Below are positions 21,801 through 33,800 of a stretch of DNA of 64,000 nt, piece after piece. The first letter of the stretch is position 1, and every line of letters starts with the position of its first letter. The translations under genes and the position numbers were made by a program. The stretch is taken from assembly GCF_001625305.1 (NCBI RefSeq), contig NW_017802414.1, positions 48,286 through 112,285 of the forward strand. The letters are read 5' to 3'. The stretch is from Branchiostoma belcheri (lineage: Eukaryota; Chordata; Leptocardii; Amphioxiformes; Branchiostomatidae). The notes below the pieces were generated by a model that searched no databases, had not been told where the DNA came from, and saw only the letters and a program-made list of their open reading frames with translations.

Positions 21801-24800
21801 CGTAATCCATGACCAGGCGAAGTCACATTGAAATCACATTGCGTTCAGACGCAAATCGCGATGCGGGGAAAGCGATTCGAAACCACCTCTAGAAGTGGCT
21901 TGGGATCGAGGCGCTTTCAATGTGATTTCGGAGCGTTCAGATGGAGCCACTTGAAACCGGCTTCGGGGTAAACCACATGTAAACCGCTTTGGGTGGTTCC
22001 GTATAGATACGCCCTTTCTCAGCTCATTCCACTCGAGGAGCATCCACTTCAGCTGCTACAGCTGCTGGGGTGTCTCTACATAGCATCATGAATGCAGCGG
22101 ACTGGTCACGAGAGTCTACCTTCCTGAAGTACTACAGGAGGGACAACAACCAACACACGTTTGGCCAGGCTGTGCTGTCCACGGCTCTGAAGTCTGCATA
22201 AGGTAAATGATATACCCAAATAGGGAGTGTGCAGGTATAATTGAGGATTAGGCAAATTGTACTTACCATGAAGGATAATCCCAATTATACCTCACACGAA
22301 CTATTTGGGTATATCTTCCCACCCTTGCTGTTCTTCAGCTCCCAAGTAGCTGAAAATGCCCACCCTTGGTGAACAGCACAGACTCTTTCTCGCACGTCGT
22401 CAAATGGCGGTGAACAATGTCATTACGTCATGATATCCCGTGATGCTTTGCGATTAGAGCTTTGTACACGTGCGCCACCTAGCGATAAGCATAGGAAATA
22501 CTGCATAAGGTAAATGATATACCCAAATAGTTCGTGTGAGGTATAATTGGGATTATCCTTCATGGTAAGTACAATTTGCCTAATCCTCAATTTGCGGCAC
22601 TGTCGTGACTCTTTGGTCATACTTACAGGAAGCGGAATTTTTTTTTTTTTCTAGGAACAGGACCAAAATACAATGCACGCGCGGACGTCATCCTTAAAAT
22701 TTACTTGGTGTGGCCTTATGGTGCAATATTCTAGTGGATAGCAAATCTGGGTTTCCAATGCTGACCATTTTTTTTATTGTTGTATAGAATCTGCATATGA
22801 CATGAGACTGTGCTTTCCTCAAGAGAGAGTAAAATGTACATGTAACATGTAGAACCAAGGCAACTGAGTTGGCTTTGTGTACTTCCCCCAGCATGCAACT
22901 GCAACAACCACAGCGAGGTGTGCATGTACAATGAGACGGTTTCCGTTGGCAACCACAGCCTGGCTGCAGACGGCAGGTTCCACGGGGGCGGAGTCTGTCT
23001 GAGTTGCCATGACAACACGACAGGCATCAACTGCGAGCGCTGTGACACCCTCTTCTACATGAACCCCGAGGTCTCCCACCAGAGTTCCTCGGCCTGTCTC
23101 CCCTGTGGATGTGACCTGACTGGTGCATCAGGTTTGCAGTGTAACATGACAACAGGTGAATGATTCCTTGTGCAGTGCTTTTTGTGGATTGCAGCAAAGC
23201 TTTTGATAGTAATGGTATAATTTCATATGCTTTAATTAAGGATTAATGACCCGCCCCGAGGTGTATATGGTGTCATAAGGCCTGGTCATTTCCTATAACC
23301 ACTGATTGAACCGCCGAGTAAGCGGTAGCGTACGCCGAGGAATAGGTTGGTCATTAACATTATTATCATATACCCTATTCAAGTTTTATTATTTTTCCAC
23401 CCCGCGATTCCTCCAACTGTTCAAGCTGCTGTCAAACTAGTCAAACTAGACATCACTGCATGCCTGCAGAGGTTGGTGTGTTAACATCAAGAATCAGTTG
23501 AACAGATGCACCAATGATGAGTAAGAATACATTGTACACATTGTGTAACTCAACCTCCTCCTCTCTTTCCAGGTCAGTGTCCCTGTAAGCCCGGTGTTGG
23601 AGGGCGCATGTGTGACATCTGTCTCCCAGGGTACTACAATCTCACTATAGGGGGGTGCACCCCCTGTCCCTGCCACCCCCTGCACCACACCCCCTGCCAT
23701 GTGGACCAGGGGGGGCAGGTCATTTGCAACTGTACACAGGGACATGAAGGGGAACACTGTGAAAGGTATAAGCACAAACCGAAATTTTGTCTTTTCTCCA
23801 ATATGTAATAATTTGTATTATCAAGAAACTTAATAATTACTCTTTCCAAATTGTTAGGTGCTCATAACTCTTCCTGCAATCTCAAAAGATTTCCTGCAAA
23901 TTACTGATAAATTGTAATGATAATTTTGTGGTACAGAAGTGACTGCAAATATAAAAGTACTGCGAATATGAAGTGATTTTCAGTACCCCAGAAGATTTTT
24001 TTCATTCTTTGAATTTTCTCCCACTAGCTGTGGTGAGTTCTACTGGGGAGACCCTGTGAGTGGCTCTGCCTGTACTGAATGTGACTGCAGTGGGAACTCT
24101 GACCAGTGTGACAACGTCACTGGGGAGTGCACAGGCTGCCAGCACAACACCACTGGCTCCAAATGTGACCGCTGTACAGATGGTTTCTATGGCGATGCCA
24201 TATTTGGCAATTGCAGTGGTAAGGACCAAGTTTTCTGCTTTATGTGCTTTTCAGTAAGCATGAATCATGGATGACTAGATCTTATTTGTGACAATCTTCA
24301 TTACCTTCGCCAAGAAGGTTATGTTTTCAGTAGCGTTTGGCCACCTAGCGACTTGTTCTGGAACTGCAGGGGCGTTTGTTGAAAAATCTTTGAAGAAGGA
24401 TAACTCAAGAACCGGTCAACGTATTGTCATGGTTTTTGGCATGTAGGGAGCTGAAGTGATGCTTGACATAATCAGATACTAATTAATACGCAAATCAGGA
24501 ACCAATTTGCATAATTAATGAGGAAATTCTTTAAATCTGCTTCGATCGATAATAGGACTGTGAAACACTTGTGACATGTAATTGAGAACGAGAAGAACAT
24601 CTGATCGAGGATATAGATTATGTAGATAAAGACCTAATTTGCATAATTAGTCGGAAGTTGTTATAATTTCATAGTTGTAATTGCTGGGAATTTCATACTT
24701 GCCACATTTGGAAGTTGAGTGAAGGTGAACATCAATAAAGATAATTCAACTTTGACAAGTTGCTTTTCAATACCCCGGAAGCCAGATTACCTCGGGAGCT

Positions 24801-27800
24801 AGCTGGTTTCTACTCGGCTGGTTTAGTTAGTGCTATAGCCCCAAATCAACTCCTGCCATTTGCCATGTGGCAACTGAACAGGCTGCTGAACCGTGCTGCC
24901 AGAATCATCGCTGGCAGAACTTTGCAGGACTGAGTACCTACTGACACTCTATTAACAGAGGCGGGTATTGAAACACTATCAAGAAGAGTGGAAGTAAACA
25001 CACTGGTGACTGTTTTTAAGGTACAAAACAAGAAAATGCCGCCTTACTTGTCTCAAATGTGTAAGTGGATGCCACCCCCAATGTTGAACAGACGGACGCG
25101 GTTAGCTGTAAATCAGTTAGCAAATTGGGACCCTCACATGCTGGTTGTTCCATCGGCAAACATTAACACATACAAAGGGAGCCTGCAGTACCAGGGTCCA
25201 GTGCTGTGGAACCAGCTCACGATAGAACAGAGAAAACTCCGAGCTGTAACGGCCTTCAAAAACTCATTGTAATTATATTGTATTTGTACTGCTGTTTGGC
25301 TATTATGTGCTATGTACTGTGTTGTTATCATTGTATTGTTTCTGCATTTTTATTGTACCCAGATCTACCTGAAAAGCAGGTCAAATGACCTGAGTGTATC
25401 TTCTGGTTAAATAAATAAACTGAAACTGATGTGGCAGATGGACACTGCCTGCCAGCTGGATGAGATTTCTGGGCTAAAGCACTACATGTAGTCGGCCGAG
25501 TAGAAACCAGCCAGCTCCTGTGGTACTCTGCCTTCCAGGGCACTTTTCAAGGGATTACCCAGTCTTACAAACAGAACATAATCAAACATGCTTTGTTGGA
25601 ACCCATGTTGGAACACAATCAACAAAGCAATTCTACACTTAGGCCACACCAATTTAATTTCTTGGTTAACAGATTTTTCTAGAAAAATAATGGAGCGGGC
25701 GGGCGAAAAATAAATAAAAATGAAAACAGCCCTAGGCATCCTATTATGGCCCAAAATGGTACGATAGGAGCCATAAAGTCAACACACCAGGCTGGTTCAA
25801 AATTTAAACAATGAATTTTGAACTTTTATTGATACCATTGCATTGAAAGATGGAATAACTGTAACAACTAGGATGTAAAGGACTGTTATCAACTGTTCGG
25901 GGCAAAAGATGAGCATTTTGCAGTTGATTCTGAATTTTTATTTTTATTTGCAAATCAGAAAAAAATGAAGCGAATCCGTTAACCAAGAAATTAAATTTGT
26001 GTGGCCTTATATCAAATTAAACATCTGAATTGATAGTGATCAGTGTTACAAGTTGTATGTTGGTCTGTACCTAAAAGTCAAGATAGCTCTTACTATGTAA
26101 AATGTTGCCCCGGCACACTTGACGCAGAGCTATCTCATGATGATAGCTTTTACCGGCAGGGCGGAGTGTTACATGTACAATGTATGTCTTCCCCCCAGCC
26201 TGTGCCTGTGATGTGGCTGGATCTGTTAACTTGACCTGTGACCACACCACCGGGCAGTGCCTCTGTAAACCTGGGGTAGACAACAGTAATCGGAGGTATG
26301 GCATATACTGTAGTCTGATAGTATCTGGGTGTCTCTTACATGTAAAGACAGTACTTTTTTTGACACATTTGTTTCACCCACTTTAGATTGGCTTCTTTCT
26401 ACAGATGACATTGACCATGTTGGCCAGTGACAGCACGTCGGCAGAACGTACTGCGCCTTCGCAGAACCCTGGATTTTCACGGTTTTCGTTGGATTTTTGG
26501 TCAACGTTGCATCAGAATTTTCCCTGTTGCAGACCATATCTTTTACGACGTAACATTTGAAAACTACTGTCGGAATGGTAACCTTATATGAGCAAATACA
26601 ACCTTATATGAGATGTTCTGCCGAAGTGCTATGTACGATACATTACGGGTTTTGCGCAGGTGCAGTACGTTCTGCCGACGTGCTGCCAGTGACATGTATA
26701 ACTACATGTACTTGATTATGTGATATTTAACGTTACAGCTCTGCTCTAAAGTTAAATTTTCCTCACACTTTGAACCTTTGCATAATTTTTCATAAGTATG
26801 TTGTTGACATGTTTTTGCAATCCCGATAAAGTACAAATGTACTTGAAATGTCTGTCCCTCTTGCGACAGCCACCAGAGTGATAATAGCTTAGTAACCTAT
26901 TGATCCAGCTTTAGGCTACACCGACTTAATTCTATGGATGACATCCTCTGAAGACCCCCAAACTAGTGCGCACAGGCGAAAAAAAGAAAAATCCGGCCAA
27001 AAAAAAAATGCTAGTAAACCACAGGAATACAAAGCCGGTATTGTGAACTTGGCGCATTACATAGCGACGTATACGACAGGCCAGCACATGCTGCTTTTTT
27101 TCGGAATTTATGAATCGACACTGTACGTATGTACTGAGTTCTTGAGTCGTGGGATCTTTGGTAGCCTGGGTTCCGGCCCCCAGAGTTACCACCGGCTTCG
27201 TTGTCGCTTACCACCATGGAAGACGTGATCTTTTTTTTTTTTTTTGAGATCAGGTGAAAATTAATGCACGCGTGGATGTCATCCATAAAATTAAGTCGGT
27301 GTGGCCTTAGTCATCTAAAAAGCTGGATCAAGATCATTGACTTAGTACAAATGTAAGTTAAAGGTACATTTTACACGATTTTAAACATATGACTTTGATG
27401 CCCATCTAAGTATATATAATATCTTCACAGATGTTCTAGGTGTATGGAGAATCACTATGGGTTTGACACCCCAGACGGAAATGGTACCGACGGGTGGCCA
27501 GGCTGTTCTGCCTGTAACTGTAACGACCATGGCTCAAACTCCCCCCAGTGTGGGGAGGGGGGCAACTGTTCATGCCGGGCTGGTGTTGAGGGGAACAAAT
27601 GTGACAGGTGTATGGAAGGGACCTACGGCCTGCCAGACATGCCCTGCACAGGTGAGGACAACATAAGGCCACACCAATTTAATTTCTTGGTTAACGGATT
27701 TTTTTGGATTCAAAAGTACAAAAAAGTGATTTTTTAGGGTGGAAAAATTGATGAATTGTGGAAATTGAGGAAAACATCTAAATTAGTAATTACCCAAAAA

Positions 27801-30800
27801 TGACAGCTAGCCTTAATCGTCACGAGAGGTTACTGAAAATTTATTTACTTTGATAAGATATATGAAAACAATGTAATTTTTGGTGTGGCAAAAAAACTGG
27901 AACATCAGCATGAGTTGGGTGTATGATAAAGCTTGTATTCATTACATCACCTAAAGAGCCATTAGTTTAGGTGCCAGTATCTATGGAAGTACTTCTGTCA
28001 GCCCATTATACACTGTTAAATATACATGACTGTACACATATTGAACACATGAAGTAGCAACATATATCGATTCTTTAGAAGCAAAGAAAGGTAGAATATT
28101 TGAGTCTGTTGACGCCACTGAGGGTTATTTTCCTTTGGATGCAAATGTTTTCTACTTTATTTCCAAATATTATGTTTATGGTGCACAGGAAAAGGAAATT
28201 CAATCTCTTGTTACATCTTTTCCACTACCCTGTGTAACCTCCATTGGAGGTTACAACAAGGATGTAAAGAGTGGCAACAGCATTTTTGTAGCTCAAGCTT
28301 GCAATGAGAACGAGTGATTTAGTTTCCAAGGTGTGAGCATGTATAAAAGTGTTGTAGCTTGATGCCTAACGTGTCTGTCTCTTCTTCCTTCAGCATGTGA
28401 TTGTGACCTTGTCGGCACAGAGTTTGACCCCTACTCAGTAACCCCCACCCAGAATGCACTTGGGCAGACAACAATGCTGGGACTCACAACTTCCCAAGAT
28501 GCAACAGAGGGAACAACCATCCAGGATGCACTTGGAGGGACAACTTTAATCATAGATACAACAGTGCAGAGAGAAACTACAGACACTGTAACAACTGTAG
28601 CCACTACAGATGCTGCAACTGCTTCTCTATCTCCCAACCCAAGTGGAACAACTGATGTAACAACAGCACAGATAGAAAGTACTGAAATCAACACATCTGT
28701 AGTAACTGGAACACCTGTAGAAATGGAAACTACTGACTTCAATACAGCTGTTACAGCTGCAGCAACCACAAATGTTACACCATCTGTTTCAACTCCCAGT
28801 GACCCTGGAACAACAGATGAAACAACAGCACAGATGGAAACTACTGACACAGTGCTAGCTACTAGAAATAGTACAAATCCTGCCACAGGTAGCCTCGGAA
28901 CAACTGATGTTGTGCCAGGAACTACAGATGTTGCTACAGTTGTAGCCAGTACAAACAACTTGACAGCGCAAACAGAAACTACTGACATTAATACAAGTTT
29001 GTTAACCACGAATGCTACATCAACTACAACACCCGTTGGCCTTGGAACAACTGATGTCACATCAGTGCAAACAGGAACTACAGACATGGCTACACTTGTA
29101 GCCACCACAAACCACACAACCGTGCAGACAGAAACTACTGACATCAATGTTACAACTGATGGCCCCCAAACAACTGATGTCACAACAGTGCAGATAGAAA
29201 CTACTAACATGGACACAGTTGTAGCCACCACCAATGCTACACTTGATGAGTTTGTAACAACAGAGAACACTACCAATGACACTACTGTAGGAGAGATGGT
29301 AACAACTGCAACAACACTGGGAATAACTAATGTTACTCTGGTTTCCACCACTGCTCAAGAGACAAATACATCAAGCAATGTGTCACAGAGGTTGGTGGAG
29401 GAAGGTTTTCAGGCAAGGCAGAGGAGACAGGTGTCAGCCCCAGTCACAAACAACACACAGCAAAGCACTACAGTTAACACTTCTCTACATACTACAGGTA
29501 TAAACACTACATTATTCAACACCATAGGTAGTGCTCCAACATCCGTTCCCTCAACCTCAACCATTCCATCTGTAAGTACCAATGGTACTTCTATCCTTAC
29601 ATCCATAGATCCAGCAAGTACAGCACCTCACCCAGCCCCTACATCCATAGATCCAACAAGTACAACACCTAAACCAACCCCTACATCCATAGATCCAACA
29701 AGTACAACACCTGATCCAACCCCTACATCCATAGATCCAACAAGTACAGCACCTGATCCAGTACCTACATCCATAGATCCAACAAGTACAGCACCTGATT
29801 CAACCCCTACATCCATAGATCCAACAAGTACAGCACCTGATCCAACCTCTACATCCATAGATCCAACAAGTACAGCACCTGATCCAACCCCTACATCCAT
29901 AGATCCAACAAGTACAGCACCTCGCCCAGCCCCTACATCCATAGATCCAACAAGTACAGCACCTGATCCAACCCCTACATCCATAGATCCAACAAGTACA
30001 GCACCTAATCCAGACCCTACATCCATAGATCCAACAAGTACAGCACCTGATCCAGCCCCTACATCCATAGATCCAACAACTACAGCACCTGATCCAGTCC
30101 CTACATCCATAGATCCAACAAGTACAGCACCTGATTCAACCCCTACATCCATAGATCCAACAAGTACAGCACCTGACCCAACCTCTACATCCATAGATCT
30201 AACAACTACAGCACATCATCCAGACCCTACATCCATAAATCCAACAAGTACAGCACCTGACCCAGCCCCTACATCCATAGATCCAACAAGTACAGCACCT
30301 GATCCAGTCCCTACATCCATAGATCCAACAGGTACAGCACCTGACCCAACCCCTACATCCATAGATCCAACAAGTACAGCACCTGATCCAACCCCTACAT
30401 CCATAGATCCAACAAGTACATCACCTGATCCAACCCCTACATCCATAGATCCAACAAGTACAGCACCTGATCCAGCCCCTACATCCATAGATCCAGCAAG
30501 TACATCACCTGATCCAACCCCTACATCCATAGATCCAACAAGCACAGCACCTGACCTAACCCCTACATCCATAGATCCAACAAGTACAGCACCTGATCCA
30601 TCCCCTTCATCCATACATGTAGATCCAGCAAGTACAGCACCTGATCCAACCCCTTCATCCATAGATCCAGCAAGTACAGCACCTGATCCAACACCTACAT
30701 CCATAGATCCAGCAAGTACAGCACCTGATCCAACCCCTACATCCAACACTACAACATCTTCACCTGTATTGTCCACAGTTCCAACCCCTGTAGTGCCCAC

Positions 30801-33800
30801 CTTATCACCTCCCAATGCCACATCAGTAACACCTGTATTTGGAAATACCACAGCTGTAGATACCACCCCTGCACCTGGAACCACCATCTTCCCAGGACTG
30901 GTTCCTACCTGCCAGAGAACCACAGGACTGTGCAGGTGCAAGCCAGGGGTGGGAGGGCGTAGCTGCAATGTCTGCCTGCCAATGTTCCATGGGTTTGGAC
31001 CCACTGGATGCTCAGGTACGGAGGTCATTACAGTAAGGCACTTAAAGATGATTTTGCTGATAGAAGACAAATAGTATTATAGTATTACACATCTGTCATC
31101 AAACGTGTGAGATATTTGTTTTTCTTTACTAAGAACTGAATGGATACTACTCACCCTTCTTGTTTTAAGAAAGATTGAAGTCCCTGGACAAATGTGTCAA
31201 TCACAACAGGTTACCTCACCCCAAGGAAATCAATATGTAGTATTTTTGTCTTGTCTTTGTTTCTGCAATTCCTGACATACAGAATGTAGCAATCCTCATT
31301 GCTCCTCAATCGTCATTGTATGTGTCTAATAATATGGAACAGTGGCATGACTGGTAGGGCCTTTCTTTAAAGCAAAGTGAGTATTGTAAAGCAGGAGAGT
31401 CCCACATGTACATTCATTTTTTGCTCATGATTAGCCATTGAAACTCTGTGTGAGGGGTGTAGAGATTCCTTCTACTGCTGATCAGGAGATATACATGTAC
31501 ATATAAGGCCAGTCACCAATTTAATTTCTTGGTTAACGGATTCGCCCGCTTCATTTTTTTTTTCTGATTTGCAAATAAAAATAAAAATTCAGAATCAACA
31601 GCAAAATGCTCATATTTTGCCCTGAACAGTTGAAAATAGTCCCTTTCCTCCTAGTTGTTACAGTTATTCCATCTTTCAATGCAGTGGTATCATTAAAAGT
31701 TCAAAATTCATTGTTTAAATTTTGAACCAGCCTGGTGTGTTGACTTCATGGCTCCTATCGGCCCCTGTTTTTATTTTTTTATTTTTTTCGCCTACCTGCT
31801 CCGCTCCATTATTTTTGTAGAAAAATCCGTTAACCAAGAAATTAAATTGGTGTGGCCTAATGTAATGTTTATTGCTGCAGAGTGCTCGGCATGTGAACAG
31901 ACCTTAGACCGCTTTCTGAACATGACGGAGTCAGACTGGGAACACCACTGGGGGATGGCTGAGGAGGTCAGCACCTTACAGATGCTGGATACACCACTTC
32001 AAAACATCAACATCACCATAGAAACAGTGCAGCAGGACCTGCAGGAGTCTGAGCTGGACTTGGGGGATGTGAATGGGGCTGTGAGTGACCTGACCAGAGA
32101 GCTACCAGAACTGAACATAACAACACAAAGCCTTCGTAGCCAGGTAATACTTTTGATTGTTAGATCTTAATTAAACATTTCCAAGAACCAACCAGGTAAT
32201 ACTTTTGATTGTTAGAATTAAACATTTCCAAGAACCAACCAGGTAATACTTTTGATTGTTAGAATTAAACATTTCCAAGAACCAACCAGGTAATACTTTT
32301 GATTGTTAGAATTAAACATTTCCAAGAACCTCTGTAGCAGGCAGTGTATGGTATTTGTTTATTTGCTTTTGGACTTGTGGCCCATATCCATACAGAAATA
32401 CATAAAAAGGCCTTTAAAACTAGAAAGGACGACATTTACTTTGGAGCAAATTCAGCATGGCTTCACCACATTTCACAACGTGGCAGGGAAAGAAAGAGAA
32501 ATAAAAGGGAAAACAATGTTTTATATTGATATAATTATAGTATGAAGTGACAAATAACTAAGAATGTAACAGTTGGATAGCTATCCCCTACATTATTGGT
32601 TGGGATTTTTATTTGCATAATGCAAACTGTTGATTTTCAAGATAAAAAGAAGCATTTATGCCCCGCATTCCAATACTGGAGAAGGAAAGATTGACATATT
32701 AGGTCCTACAAAAACACTTGAATGCAGTCAATACGGCATGGCTTTGTACAGGTGTTAATTGAGTTAGCCCAATCAAATCCCAACAGCCAATCAGCAAGAA
32801 GAATAGAGGAAAGCTGTATGCCTATTAGTTGCTTGCTCTGCATGCCATTGTGATGACCTATGCCCAAATATGGTAACACACTGCTATAATAGTACATTTT
32901 CTATAACACAGCCAAAAAGCTCAAATAAAACCATTCTAAAAGCCTGTATCACAAAACTGAAAAAAATAGAACACCTGGGGATATTTGCCCACTGTACCAA
33001 ATTTCATGTCATTTAGCCCCTAAATAAAGAGATTGAATCTATTTAACTAAATGGCAGGAGAAGGAGAAGAAACATGAGGAAAAACAATATGCCTATAGTG
33101 GTAAAGTCATAATGACCAAAGTGACCTAAATTCCTAAGTTGACAGAATGCAAGGAAATGCTGTGGAAATAAGCATCATATCAGTAGACTTGAACAGCAAA
33201 GTGGAGACAATTGAATAACCCTCTGGAAAATATCCCTTATCCAGGTGTCTGCACTGTTTCCTGGGGGAAGACAGCAACTAAACAGCAGCTCTATGGAGTA
33301 CATGAGGCTGGAACAGTTGAAGAGGATAGCACACGATGTGCTGACCAATGCTACAGCTGCCAACCAGACAGCATTTGCAGTCATACATCAGCTCAGTGAA
33401 AACAGGGCATCAGCCAGGACAATGCTGTCGCAAGCTGTGCAGCTGCTAGACTACTTGACAGCAGTGTCTTTTGATGGCCTTGGACAGCAGAGTCAAGCTG
33501 TGCAGGCCATGGCTGGAAATGAGTTAAAGGCTGCACAGTGGCTCAATACCACAGTATACACTGAGGTGAGGTTCTGTTGATAGGATGTCATCACAAAGAC
33601 TGCTGGATAGTTGGACAATATACAAATGTATGGCACACGGGGAGAATATACATTTCATGTAGGGGGTGTTGTGATGTCCTGGGCTCACAGTTTCAAATGC
33701 ATAAAGCAGGCATCAAATTATTCTGCATTTCCTCATTGTGCGACAACCTGACATCATTAAAAGAAATTTCTAGATCTGTATTCCATAAAGCTCTTATCAA

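Larger units (their letters stand above)
17087..22590 (+). mobile_element. DIRS-like tyrosine-recombinase retrotransposon, broken fossil
   Basis: A fossil YR retrotransposon. The parts in order are a gag-like region (about 17240-19250), a reverse transcriptase of DIRS type (about 19250-19950, with a VFLDDLL active-site block), an RNase H region (about 20090-20560), and a tyrosine recombinase region (about 20900-22200). It is bounded by inverted terminal repeats (17087-17134 against 22195-22242) and has the complex inverted right end typical of DIRS. It is broken, with at least half a dozen breaks, and holds an assembly gap plus a later insertion (21454-22014). The ends are well preserved, so it is of moderate rather than great age. 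It was inserted into a MITE. Confidence 0.88.
16822..22715. mobile_element. PIF/Harbinger-type MITE, subfamily E, split by a DIRS-like element
   Basis: The flanks 16822-17086 and 22591-22715 together match, inverted, the uninterrupted copy at 63298-63699. The right end is TTACTTGGTGTGGCC followed by TTA. The left terminal repeat is eroded and lies only about 23 bp after the exon 6 donor. Confidence 0.85.

Noticed and set aside
28431-31070. Long open frames on the minus strand opposite the mucin exon (306, 188 and 284 codons)
   Set aside because: They are antisense shadows of the Thr/Ser/Pro repeat, whose codons contain no reverse-strand stops.
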